From Dactylis glomerata (taxonomy: Eukaryota; Streptophyta; Magnoliopsida; Poales; Poaceae), in NCBI GenBank assembly GCA_007115705.1, contig QXEO01002093.1, forward strand, positions 853,578 through 917,577: a DNA stretch of 64,000 nucleotides, written 5' to 3'. Below the pieces are notes generated by a model. The model saw nothing but the letters and a program-made list of their open reading frames with translations, searched no databases and was not told the origin of the DNA. Shown one piece after another: positions 1 through 10,756 of this stretch. Each line of letters begins with the position of its first letter. Within the stretch, counting starts at the first letter, position 1. The position numbers and the translations under genes are program-made.

Positions 1-2
1 AG

Positions 3-263
3 CTGTGACGATACCACAGCCGGAAAATTCACCCGCTCGCGTTTCGCGAAGGAGATCTCGTACTACGGCTAGTCCAAAGCACTAAAGGCATGCACAAGCT
101 GTATCCTCCCTGGGAGGGACCGTTCACTGTCAGCCGGGTGCTGGGCAATGGGGCATATTACCTCATCGACGCACAAGAGCCCAGAAAGAACAAGGCAGAT
201 AACTCTGACAAGGAGACCGAGCATCCCTGGAATGTTAGTCTCCTAAGACCTTTCTTCTGCTAA
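3..263 (+). pseudogene. C-terminal end of Ty3/gypsy integrase (element C pol)
   Basis: The frame beginning CTG at base 3 reads through the usual C-terminal tail of plant Ty3 integrases: a GDLVLR block, then YPPWEGPFTV, NGAYYL and finally WNVSLLRPFF before the TAA at 261-263. This domain follows the catalytic core and probably helps bind DNA or chromatin. Codon two is TGA (6-8) where related proteins usually have arginine, which fits CGA to TGA decay, so this copy is likely dead. The rest of pol lies outside the window. Identification as an integrase tail is secure; element-family assignment is less so. Confidence 0.85.
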
Positions 264-1643
264 GGCAAAAGCTTGTACCCTGAAAAACGTGTCAATGAAT
301 AAAGGAAAATGGAGCGGCTAGTTACGGCCGGCTCCGAGGAAAATACTTCGTGTATGTTTTGCTTCCTGCGTTATTCACTTGATCGGCAGCCAGCTCCAGG
401 CACCGAGCCACAGCCGGCAGCCCCGAAAAAGATCGATCTCTCACCAGCCGGATGAGTACTACGTATGATGAAGGTCTCGAGCCCAACCTCCACCTTCCGG
501 CTCCGCGCAGCCGGATGGATAGGAGTCGGCAGACCACATACGAGGGAAAGCCGTAGAGCAAAACTGCAAACGATAGAAAAATCGCTCGACCAGGTGTTAA
601 GGGCAGTGACTGTTAACTAAGCGTTGGTTAGCACGAGTCGGGGGCCCGATAGACCGAAGTACTACTTCTCACTCCGCGGCATGCTCCCACCCTAGGCCGG
701 CATTCGGCTGCCGGCCCAAGGGAGACCAACCGGCACCAGGCTGTCGGTTGGGGGTAGAAGGGCCGAAGGGTGGGAAGATTAAGGAAAAAGTTGAGGGAAT
801 CGGGCGAAGGCAAAACCAACGAATAGTTGATAGTCACAGTCTTCCGATGCCTGGGCCGAGAAGCCACGTCCAAGAGGATCGAAGCCAGGGTTACCTCGCT
901 TGGCGTTGGCATCATTCGCGAAAGGTTAGTTTCGAGCTAGCTGTTAGTCCAGCTACCCCAAAACTCGGGGGCTAGGGGGAAAGGGAATTGGCCCTCAGAA
1001 GTGGGCCGGCTCCAGTACCTCACCGGCTGTCCGATCAGTTGGCGCTGTGACACGATCAGCAAACAAGCAACAAAATCGAAGCCTAACACACGCAAAGCAA
1101 CGGCTAGAGCCAGAAACTGGGAAGGCTACTCCAATCGTGGCTTGGGACGTGCAAAGGCCTGGGAGGGAAAACATGCCGGCTTCGACCTCGCCCGAGCCGG
1201 TACAAGACTCAGCCTCTGCCCCAACTCCGCTGAGCCGGGATTGGTCCGTTCCCCCCAGAGCCGGCAAGCGGAAGCACCGTTCCCTCCGCGTTGAAGCCGG
1301 AGGAGCCCGCCCGAAGCATCCACGTAGGGTAGTGACTATCGTAGTCCCTATCTACGGATTTGCGTGAACAGCAGTTTCATTAAGGGAAGGATCATCGCAT
1401 TGCAATGGTGTCAAGCAGAAGATAGTCTCACGCAAGAGCATTCACAGAGCAAGCAAAGATTTGCAGGAAATTAGAAGAGTTCGTTAAGAAATCTGACGAT
1501 TACAAAAGTCCCCTAAACTACTACCCTAAGGACGCCAAGAGTCCCTCGCCCGGGAGATCCTCGCCTTCCTCAGCCTGGCGCGAGCGCCGCATGGACTTCA
1601 TCCCGGAGAAGCCCATGCCGGAGGCCGATGGAGCCCCCGTCCT
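264..1643. other. Element C 3' non-coding region
   Basis: No convincing gene. The stretch is rich in the motif GCCGG, often as GCCGGCT (for example near 332, 1003, 1172 and 1256). At 963-975 there is a copy of the polypurine-like sequence ACTCGGGGGCTAG, which recurs immediately before the 3' LTR. Short open frames here overlap each other on both strands and look like chance frames in GC-rich DNA. Confidence 0.6.
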
Positions 1644-2447
1644 TCACGGCTGGACGGCGAAGGCACGAGCGGAGAGGGTACCGTCAAAGAGGCAGATGGT
1701 GAAGTCATCCTTCTCATCTTGGCGGGTGAGAAGGATAAACCAGCCCTCGTGCACGCCGTAGTCGATGAAGAACTTCGACCACCCATCGTGGAAGTAGCAC
1801 ACCCCTTGGCCGTCGTAATAGACCTCGACGCGGTACGTGGGCTAGCCGCCGCTGCATTCCCGCAGCTTGGCGTAAGCCATCTCCTGGTCCTCCATCGAGC
1901 TTGTGAACTGGGTCGAAAGACGGAGAAGGTCTCGGGCGCCGGCGAGCACGGGGATGATGCAGGTGGACCATCCCTGGGCCGAGATGTAGTCCGGTGGCTG
2001 GAGCGCCGGCTTCTCCAGCCAGGGCCGCGAGGGGCCTAGCGGAGGAGGAGCCGTCATGCGGGGCCCTGCGGGAGTGGCGGCGAACCTGAAGACAGCGGGG
2101 GCTTTCTTGTTTTTTCTGCCCAGCGGTCGTACCCAGCGGCGAGATGACAAAGGAGCTGCAGCCATCGCGGGGGCGTTCTTCTTCCCACACCCCTTCAGAC
2201 GGCCTGGCCTCCATTTCTCCGAGACGCCCACGTCGCCGGAAGCTCCGGCCGCCTGGGGCGCGATGGAGGTAGAAGCGGCGGCGGTGGCTTTCGCCGCGAG
2301 GGCCTCCAAGGTACTCTTGTTGCGGCTCCCTTTCGGGCGACCGCGCTTCCGAGCTGGGGACGGTGCCATCTCCGGCACCTCAATCCCCTTCTCGCTCCTC
2401 TCCGGAATCTTGTCGTCTCTGGCAGCGGAATCGCTAGGGGACGACAT
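1644..2447 (-). pseudogene. Antisense ORF of element C: AT-hook plus B3-like domain, one in-frame stop
   Basis: I choose the ATG at 2447-2445 because it starts an MSSPSD segment and lies about 80 bases below a TATA-like box. Around residue 30 is RKRGRPKGSRNK, a canonical AT-hook (GRP core flanked by basic residues) that binds the minor groove of AT-rich DNA. A second, weaker basic patch follows. The frame meets TAG at 1844-1842, then continues unbroken in the same frame to TGA at 1646-1644. The part after the stop reads like a B3 domain: YYDGQGVCYFHDGW, then FFIDYG, then DDFTICLFD. B3 is a plant DNA-binding fold. The gene points against C's own transcription, as extra ORFs of Tat elements often do. 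AT-hook is seen directly; B3 is a pattern match by eye. Confidence 0.6.
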
Positions 2448-2525
2448 GGTCGGGTTGGGCTCAGAAGGGCAAAGCTCGAGGTGAGAGGAGAAGTGGGAAG
2501 TGCCCTGGACAGCAAGCACATTTAG

Positions 2526-2533
2526 TATTTAAA
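2526..2533 (-). promoter_or_regulatory. TATA-like box for the antisense AT-hook ORF
   Basis: On the minus strand the sequence reads TTTAAATA, about 80 bases upstream of the chosen ATG at 2447. Position and sequence fit a plant core promoter, but transcription is not shown. Confidence 0.4.
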
Positions 2534-2998
2534 ACAAGAGCAGCGAAGGGGATAACCCCCGACGTTTTGGTAACTACTCCCGCATCGTGCGCCATCGCGG
2601 TGGTTGGCACAGCGGATCGTGGGAGGAGTTGATGGGACACGACGCTGATGCATGCTAGCCCACCTCGCATGATGACTTGGAGAGTTACGGCGGTGGAGAT
2701 TCCAAAGTCAAAATGACTAGACTGGTCACTGGCGTGCTGCGCCGGCCGCTGCATGGGAACAAGACCCGAAGCGGCACAAGTTCCCAGGAGGCAGCACGCC
2801 GGCTCGCGGCCGCCAGCTGGGTCGCCCCTTAGAGCCGGCTCATCTCGAGACGGCCGGGAGAACTTCGCAAGGCCCAGCCTCGATGACTAGAGCGACCAAG
2901 CCGGACTAGAAATCCTGGGACTTCGACGAGGATGAGCAAGACCTCGGCGAGAGGAGGAACCCGCCGAAGCCCCATGCTAGCCCATGAGACTTCGCCAG
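2534..2998. other. Element C spacer before the 3' LTR
   Basis: No gene seen. It contains the palindrome AGCCGGCT (2833-2840) and GC-rich sequence of the same style as 264-1643. Confidence 0.5.
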
Positions 2999-3011
2999 TT
3001 TCGGGGGCTAG
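2999..3011 (+). other. Polypurine tract of element C
   Basis: TTTCGGGGGCTAG directly precedes the LTR start TGTCATGGG at 3012. This is the expected place for the plus-strand primer of reverse transcription. Confidence 0.7.
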
Positions 3012-3483
3012 TGTCATGGGGATGACTTAGGGGGTGCACCACGGGCCGGGCATTGTGCCGGCTGGCATCCCAGGAGTCCCCACGACTCCAACACGAGAAG
3101 ACCGGCTCCGACCGAAGGGCCGGCTGCGCCAGCAGCCGGCTGGCAACTCCACCGAGGAGAACTGGAGCCAGGCGATGAAGACAAAGCTTCTCAACGGTTG
3201 TCTGGCCAAAAGTAGGATGGCCGCGACAAGAGCGGCAGGGGCGCAGGACGGGAGTGACGAGCGCCACGACCATGTCCAGCCAATGAGAGATCGAAGACCC
3301 TTCCCCATGATGGGATCCGAGGCAAAAGAGAAGGGATATGCCCTCCAGATGCTGGCCCAGGGAAAAGGCACTTTATAAAGTGCCTTTGCCAGAGTAGGGC
3401 CAGAGGATCACGCCAAGGATGCCACCGCCGAGGAGCCAGCAGCCGGCCAAATTGCTACCTAAACCTGTAACCAGGCCCCCGCC

Positions 3484-3491
3484 TATATAAG
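3484..3491 (+). promoter_or_regulatory. TATA box in the LTR of element C
   Basis: TATATAAG followed by a G-run and a pyrimidine-rich stretch, a typical LTR core promoter. The cut by element A lies downstream of it. Confidence 0.6.
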
Positions 3492-3627
3492 GGGGCCTGG
3501 ACCCTTAGCATAGGGGAGATCCGATCTTCTTCTTCCTCCTCTAGCCGAACAGCTCGAGGAGCACTGTAATCGTTACTACCTAATCAATACGAAGCAGGTA
3601 GGAAGTAGGGGTTTACTTCCAACTGGG

Positions 3628-3632
3628 AGGGC
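3628..3632. repeat. Target-site duplication of element A, left copy (AGGGC)
   Basis: AGGGC directly precedes the element end TGATG at 3633 and is repeated at 12294-12298 directly after the other end TATCA. Confidence 0.95.
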
Positions 3633-5169
3633 TGATGTCTACGCACTTCTATTCTTGTAGACACTTGTTGGGCCTCCAAGTGCAGACGTTTGTAGAACAG
3701 CAGCAAGTTTCCCTTAAGTGGATCACCCAAGGTTTATCGAACTCAGGGAGGTTAGAGGTCAAAGCTATCCCTCTCAAGCAACCCTGCAATTACGATACAG
3801 AAAGTCTCTTGTGTCCCCAACACACCCAATACACTTGTCAGATGTATAGGTGCACTAGTTCGGCGAAGAGATAGTGAAATACAAGTGATATAGATGATTA
3901 TAAGTAGCAAACGTGATGTGAAATAAATATCGCTGCGAGCAAACAAGTAACAAAATAGCAAGTAAACGGTGTGCAAAGCTTGGAAACAAGGCCTAGGGAT
4001 CATACTTTCACTAGTGGACACACTCCCAACAATATAACATGACTGAACAAATAACTTCTCTTTGCTAAGGTACTCTGAATTACTCTCCTATTGAATAACA
4101 CTAATCATTGCGTAGTGGCTACAGAAGCACCCCTTAAAGTTCATCAAGTACTTGACAAACACCACTCATAGCGATACCCAAATCAGATCACAACTCAAGA
4201 TAGAAATCATTGCAACTTAAACCAAGTACTAACACGGTGCACACACTGTCAACATTACACCATGAAAGGAGGAATAGATCACTCAAACTATCATAGCAAT
4301 AATTATTCTCATAATCCACAAGAGATCACAATCATAGCCTAAACCAAGTACCACCATGATGCACGCACTGTCACCGTTACACCATAGTAGGAGGAATAGA
4401 TTACTTTAATAATATCACTAGAGTACACAAAATATCTGAATAATAACATGTACTTGTTCAACATGATACAAAGCTCACGATCACATAAAGATCACATCAT
4501 GGGAGAGAGAGGTGAACCACATAGCTACCGGTAGAGCCCTTAGCCCCGGGGATGAACTACTCCCTCCTCATCATAGGAGACAGCAAGGTTGATGGAGATG
4601 GCGGTGAGGTCGATGGAGACGGCGGAGATGGCGATGGAGGTCGATGGAGATGGCTCCGGGGGCACTTCCCCGTCCCGGCAGGGTGCCGGAACAGAGACTT
4701 CTGTCCCCCGAAATTTGTCGGCGATGGCGGCGGAGCTGCGGAACTGCTTCTGGAAAATTGCCGACTCCCCTAGGGTTTTCCGTCCCGAGGTTTCTTATAG
4801 GCGAAGTGGCGATGTCAGAGGAGGGCCAGGGCCTCCTCACACATGGCTGGCGCGGCCAGGGGCCTGGCCACGCCACCTGTGTGTGTGGGGCCCCTGTGGC
4901 CCACCTCCTACTCCTCTTCGGATCTCTGGAAGCTTCTGGGTAAAATAAGACTTCGGGATGTGGTTTCGTCCAATTCTGAGAATATTTCCTGTGTATCACT
5001 CTGAAACACAGAAACAGCAGAAAACGGGGAACTGGCACTGTGGCAACTCGTTAATAGGTTAGTTCTGGAAAATGCATAAAAGTGCCACTAAGTGTAACGA
5101 AACAATAGGCAAATGGTGTAAAAACAAGCATGGAGCATCAAAAATTATAGATACGTTTGAGACGTATCA
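3633..5169 (-). repeat. 3' LTR of element A
   Basis: Runs from TGATGTCTACGCAC to GACGTATCA on the plus strand; in element orientation it begins TGATACGTC. It is the same length as the partner LTR. At its U5 end is a stem: TGTCTAC (3636-3642) pairs with GTAGACA (3657-3663). Short open frames inside it occur in both copies and are LTR sequence. Confidence 0.95.
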
Positions 5170-5184
5170 AGCATCCCCAAGCTT
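5170..5184 (-). other. Polypurine tract of element A
   Basis: On the minus strand AAGCTTGGGGATGCT abuts the 3' LTR. The same AGCTTGGGGAT core recurs inside the element near 7373 and 7430. Confidence 0.65.
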
Positions 5185-8104
5185 AACTCCTGCTCGTCCT
5201 CGAGTAGGTAAGTGATAACAAAAGAATAATTTTTGAGGTGACATGCACCTACACAATCTTGATCATATATGTATGCATTTGTGAGCTGGGATCATAAGAA
5301 CTTAAAACATGGGCATGAAAGATATAATCTTGACAATAAGAACTTAGCAACCATGTTGTAAACATGAAAATGAACACAAACAAAAGATCATGAAAATGGA
5401 ACAATGAAAGTCAAACGTGTGTTCAAATCATACGGAAAAACATACAAATGGTTTTCAGCTTGTCCTTCAAAGAGAGCAAAACATAAATGCATAGGACACC
5501 TTCAAGTTTAAGAGGGCGACTAGATACAAATAATTTAAGAACAAGTGAAACCATGATCATGAATCAATCAATGAACTTTGGGACAATGCATATTACACTA
5601 AGAATGACAACTATGCTCTCTTAGTGGTGCATAAAGATAGAAGGTGGTGACTCAACATAAAAGTAAAGGAAAGGCCCTTCGCAGAGGGAAGCAGTGATTG
5701 CAAGTTTTATAACCTTCAAAAATTATGGTACTTACCGGCTTTGAGCTCTCATTGCCCCCATCATAAGCATCTTGAATGGTTAAAGTTAATGCGAGAACAA
5801 TTATGATGCATATGCTTGACAAATCATAAGTTGAAAACCTCGTGCCCCGTGAATACGAGTACCCAAACCTCATGCTACTTTACTTAGAGTCCCAAGCAAG
5901 GCTCTTGTCATTGTAAGTATATGCATATCATTGAGAACCACCAATGGGGTACCTCCGTGCCTGATGACATGGAACAAGCCCACACCAAAATGACAGGACA
6001 AGCAGACAATGAACACCTCGACATCTCTTTTATTTGCTATATTGTTTAGCTTTTTATTGTGAGATGCGTCGTCGAATGTTCACCATGGGTATGCTGCAAA
6101 TTTCCACCATGAATTATGCATGGCTTAGATTGGCGGCCCGGCGTTTCCCTAACACATATAAAAACTCCATGATCCTCACAAGATTCCCAATTCATTTCAC
6201 ACCGCGGGCATCCATAAACAAAAGATCACGATATCAACTCAAATAAGAAGTGCAATGTTGAAAGCTTGCCCATGACTGCATGGCTGGGCTAGTCTCCAAC
6301 TTACAACTTGCAAGCATAACAACTCAACATAAGAGACCACAATGTCAAATTTTTAGAACAGGAAAAAGTAAAGTGTGCCTTCCGGTTCGTGAGAGCTTTA
6401 CTAACCGAATTTCGCATAACACTGGTAAGAGTTTAATTTGAAGAGAAAATAAAAGCAAGTCAAATTTACTTGGAATAGCAAATTGCTAGTAGGTATGTAT
6501 GGTGGACACTTTGGAAAACTTTGGCTTTTAGGAGTTGGATGTACGAGTAGAGCTCATACTCAGTACAAGGCGAGGGCTAGCAAAAGACTGGGAGCGACCA
6601 ACTAAGAGAGCAATAATGGCCATAATCATGCAAAGCGACAAAGCGACATTAAAAGAAGCATACGATGGCATCAAAAGTCAAAAACTAAATGATCATGAAG
6701 GCTAATGGCGACTTTGTAAGAGTCTAACATGTGTGAGCATGCGCCAAGTCAACCCAAATAAAGCATCAAGGAGAAAACCAAAATAATGCTTCCATACAAT
6801 AAAAACAACGCATGATTTTTTCAAAGGCTCATTAAGCAGTCTCAGTTGTTTGAGACAAGTCATGCTACAGAAAAACCACTAAGCATACTATCAAAAAGAT
6901 ATCAAGCATGACATGAAAAAGCCTAAGCCGCAGTCTACACAAGCTCCTTCTTGTATCACTATTTTGCACAAAGCTTTTTCTCTTTTCCAACACCATTTGA
7001 AATTTTTATAAACACCTCTTTTGATGAAAACCAATAAAGATCAGAGGCAAAAATACACCTTGATAAAAAGATATGACAAGGTCTGAATGCAAATCAAGGC
7101 GAAAACAAAAACCAAAAGTAGTAGCAGAAAAAGTAGAACATCGATTTTTGACAAGAGTGAGAACTAGAGCGTTCTTTGCAAATGAAAACGAGGCAACTTC
7201 TCCAAAGGAAACATGATGTGATCTAACCATTTATTACGGCAAACAAAACAAAACTAACTAAGAAAACTAAAACAACTGACGCTCCAAGAAAAACGCATAG
7301 TGCATGAAGCAATAAAAATATAGTGTCTTGAAAGGTGACCTGATTTTTGCCGGTGAAGAAGGGGTGCCTCGGGGGCATCCCCAAGCTTTGATGCTTGTAC
7401 TTCTTGGATATTTATTGGGGTGATGCATGGGAATCCCCAAGCTTGAGCTTTTGTCCATTCTTCATCTCATCTCATCATTCTCCAATCCCTACACTTGAAA
7501 ACTTCCTTCATACAAAACTAAACACAAATCTATTAGCAACATTAGTGTAGCATAACATATAATCAACCTCTTTTTGCTTCAGGTTTCAACCTAAAACCAC
7601 CACATATATAGCATATACTACTGTAGCAACTTCCCCAAAAGTTCCATAATCAAAAGAACGCAAAAGAAAGCGATAAAGTGGCAAACACAAATATTGGCAG
7701 AAATCTGTCAAAACTGAACAGCTGACAAAGGTCGAATTTTTGAGGGGTTTTATGTTGCTCAAATCAAAAAGTGTTAAACTAATGAAAGTTTGGATATAAC
7801 CTGGGGCATATGCACAAGAAATCGCAGGTCCAAAAGATAAACAGAGAATTTTCACGAATTTTTACGGTGCAGCACCGAAAACAGTTTCAGGACAGCAACA
7901 TCCCCAAATCATTACCTTACTCAAATTAGAGGCTTCTCTTGGCACAAAAACGAAATAAACAAGATAAGGAGCGGTCATTACAGTAGTAATGACTTCCAAG
8001 ACTCAAATAAAAGAAAAAGTACTGAAAAGAAAAACATTGGGTTATCTCCCAAGAGTGCTTTTCTTTAACGCCTCTGAGCTAGGCGCAGTAATTTGCAAAG
8101 ATGC
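5185..8104 (-). other. Element A non-coding 3' internal region
   Basis: About 2.9 kb without a credible gene. It is the reverse complement counterpart of 39106-41955 in element F, almost end to end. This shared block therefore spans two elements with different gag genes and different LTR downstream halves. A 63-codon frame at 7267-7458 is also open in F, but most differences between the copies change the amino acid, so I do not call it a gene. Confidence 0.75.
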
Positions 8105-10615
8105 TCATGTGGGCGCCATATAAAAGCTTGAGGCAAAGGCGCCATATAGGAACTTAAAGCAAAAGAGAGCATCAAAAAGAAAATGTGGAACACATTTAAA
8201 TCTAAACCACTTCCTATGAAAAATAGTCTTGTAAAGAGACAAGTCATGAAAACGCAAAGCAAAAAGCATAGGAAGGCAAAACAAGTATAGCTTCAAAAAT
8301 TGCAACCTAAAGAGGGGAAACTCAATATTGTTGAGATCCATCAAACCATGTTTCCCTCTCTCATAATAACTTTCAGTAGCATTATGAATAGAACTAACAA
8401 TATAACTATCATTTAAAGCATCCCTATCACGAGCTACATGCATAAAAGAATAAATACTCCCCACATGAACAATCGTAGTAGGAGCAGATTCAACAGAATA
8501 ATTATTCTCATCACCATAATCATCAAAAACAGGAGGCATATTGTAATCATAACTATTTTTCTCCTCAAAAGTAGGTGAATTGAAAATATTATACTCATCA
8601 TCGTAAACTAGAGGCGTAATATCATCACAAGATAGAGAACTACTATGTTGCAAATCATATTCATCAAACATATCATCATAAGAAGGAACATGGATAGCAC
8701 TAATGGTACAACAATTATTAACCTTAGGATTGGTACCAAAAAGATTTTCAATATCAAAAGTAGAGTGCTTTTCCCAATCATGATCACTAACATAGGTAAC
8801 AGGCATAGGAACATCATCCCAATCAGAATTATCATAATCTATAGCAGGATCATAACGCTTAGGGGAAGATACCGTGTCCTCTCGCCTCTTACTCCTCTTC
8901 TTCTTCTTCTTACTCTTTTTACTCTCTCCTTTAGGAGGGAGAGACTTGAAGGGCATCTTCTCCACATATTCTTTAGGAGGGAAAGGCATCTTCTCCACAT
9001 AATCTGGTTTGCTGACAGAAACAACAGAAGAAACTTTGGAGGATTCCTCCTCTCTATTAATAAGATCGAAACATCTATTAGTCCTATCATAGCTTGGCAA
9101 ATCATCATGTTTAATAAGATCTTGTAAGTAAGTATTTGCGAGGCAATCTTTAGCACAATAGAGATGACAACCAAGAAGGGTGCTATTAATATCAACATCA
9201 TTCATGTCAACCAAAGAAAGCTTTCTAGATATCTCTTCACAATTCAAAAACAAAGTAAGCTCATCATGCTGATTGAGAGTAATCTTATCATCACAATACA
9301 AATCTGCGGTACTCGTTCGATTAATTGGGCATTGAAAATTAAAGTGACCTTTTTCACCGCAAAATTCACAAAGAAAAGGATAAAGCTCACAAACCCATTC
9401 ACCAAGCACATCTAGATCCTTGAGCCACATGTTGGTTTCTTCATTTGCGTGGGTGATGCAATAATCTTCCTTGTTGTAACTCTGTTCACAAGGTCTATGT
9501 ATTCCGCAAAAATTAACATGCTTATAAGAAATAGTACTTTTAGAAGTTTGAGCATGTTTATTGAAATCATCAATAACAATATCACTTTCTATGCAAGTGT
9601 CCTTAAAAGGTTCATGATACACGTCCCCATTTCCTTTAGGAACATTCATATGGGAAGCAAAGGCTTTAAAGCAATCAACCATAATTTGAGGATCAAGACC
9701 ATATTTAGCACTAAGCTCTTGAAAATTAGCAGTTTCAGCGAAAGACTTAATGCAATCAAACTCATAATTCATACCTGATCCTTTAGCTTTGTCGCTATCC
9801 CAACCTTCAATATTGTTTTGAATTGTCTCAAGCAGACCCCACTTGGTGTCTACATCCTTGCTTGTGAAAGACCCATCAAAGCATGCATCTAGATAGTCCT
9901 TGTAATATCCTGAAAGCCTTGCATAAAAATTATTAATAACAATATTACGGGGAAGATCATGAATAGGACATTTATGCATTAGTAACTTCAATCTTCCCCA
10001 CGCTTGGGCAATGCTTTCTCCCTCATGAGGCCAAAAATTATATATCTGATTACGATCTTTATGAATCTCACTTGGAGGATAGAATTTAGAATAAAAGAGA
10101 GGTACAATTTCCTCCCAGCCAACAGATGGACCATCTTCAAGCAGCCGATACCATTCCTCAGCTCTGCCTTTCAGTGACAAAGAGAATAGCTTCTTCTTAA
10201 CTTGGTTCATTGAAATACCTGCACACTGGAACAACTCGCATAATTCATGTATAAAGAGCAAATGATCACCAGGATGGACAGTTCCATCTCCTAAATAGCA
10301 GTTATCCCTAACATGTTCAACAATCTTCGTAGGTATTTTAAAAGGATGGGGAGCACAAGCATCACTAGAAACATCACATATGGGAGATAAAATATTATCA
10401 GAACAAACCTTCTCCACTAAAGCTAGGGGACTAAAAATATCATACTCAACAAAACCAGCTTCCCCAAGCTTAGACTTTTCTATAGCATTAGCATTAACAG
10501 TATTCAAAGCATTCGTACTAATAACATTGCTATGCGAAATAAGCTCCAAAGGATTTTCAATTTTCTCTTCAAATCTAAAATCAGGAAAAAGACTAAAGAA
10601 CTCTTTATTTTCCAT
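8105..10615 (-). CDS. gag-like protein of element A (836 aa)
   Basis: The ORF starts at the first ATG after the primer site and is uninterrupted. A retrotransposon gag domain lies around residues 118-235 and includes GRAEEWYRLL and a FYSKFYPP segment. A CCHC zinc knuckle follows with C416, C419, H424 and C429. A lysine/arginine-rich stretch is near residue 580, then an acidic tyrosine-rich part and a hydrophobic C-terminal segment. Gag forms the virus-like particle and packages element RNA. The ORF is intact, yet no enzyme domain follows, so A encodes only a particle protein. The N-terminus (MENKEF) and C-terminus (MAPT) match the short ORF of element L. Confidence 0.85.
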   Translation of the reverse strand: MENKEFFSLFPDFRFEEKIENPLELISHSNVISTNALNTVNANAIEKSKLGEAGFVEYDIFSPLALVEKVCSDNILSPICDVSSDACAPHPFKIPTKIVEHVRDNCYLGDGTVHPGDHLLFIHELCELFQCAGISMNQVKKKLFSLSLKGRAEEWYRLLEDGPSVGWEEIVPLFYSKFYPPSEIHKDRNQIYNFWPHEGESIAQAWGRLKLLMHKCPIHDLPRNIVINNFYARLSGYYKDYLDACFDGSFTSKDVDTKWGLLETIQNNIEGWDSDKAKGSGMNYEFDCIKSFAETANFQELSAKYGLDPQIMVDCFKAFASHMNVPKGNGDVYHEPFKDTCIESDIVIDDFNKHAQTSKSTISYKHVNFCGIHRPCEQSYNKEDYCITHANEETNMWLKDLDVLGEWVCELYPFLCEFCGEKGHFNFQCPINRTSTADLYCDDKITLNQHDELTLFLNCEEISRKLSLVDMNDVDINSTLLGCHLYCAKDCLANTYLQDLIKHDDLPSYDRTNRCFDLINREEESSKVSSVVSVSKPDYVEKMPFPPKEYVEKMPFKSLPPKGESKKSKKKKKRSKRREDTVSSPKRYDPAIDYDNSDWDDVPMPVTYVSDHDWEKHSTFDIENLFGTNPKVNNCCTISAIHVPSYDDMFDEYDLQHSSSLSCDDITPLVYDDEYNIFNSPTFEEKNSYDYNMPPVFDDYGDENNYSVESAPTTIVHVGSIYSFMHVARDRDALNDSYIVSSIHNATESYYERGKHGLMDLNNIEFPLFRLQFLKLYLFCLPMLFALRFHDLSLYKTIFHRKWFRFKCVPHFLFDALFCFKFLYGAFASSFYMAPT

Positions 10616-10728
10616 TAAGCCTAACTAGTGAAAATAAAAAACAAGAAACAAAAAGATATAATTGCAGAATCTAAAGGAAATAACTCCGAGCACTCACACA
10701 GGAGGATGCGAGTACCTTTTACCTTACC

Positions 10729-10746
10729 TCCCCGGCAACGGCGCCA
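10729..10746 (-). other. Primer-binding site of element A (Asp-tRNA type)
   Basis: On the minus strand TGGCGCCGTTGCCGGGGA lies 10 bases inside the 5' LTR. It is complementary to the 3' end of plant tRNA-Asp, the primer used by Athila-type elements. Confidence 0.9.
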
Positions 10747-10756
10747 GAAAAGAGCT

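Larger units (their letters stand above)
3012..3632 (+). repeat. 3' LTR of element C, first part
   Basis: The LTR starts TGTCATGGG. It carries a TATA box (TATATAAG, 3484-3491) and is cut at 3632 by element A. It resumes at 12299, giving about 742 bp in total once the insertion is set aside. The last five bases (AGGGC) are the target site of A. Confidence 0.85.

Noticed and set aside
7267..7458. Small ORF open in both A (minus) and F (39680-39877, plus)
   Set aside because: Most base differences between the two copies change the amino acid, so there is no sign of protein-level selection; the DNA is shared because the region is.
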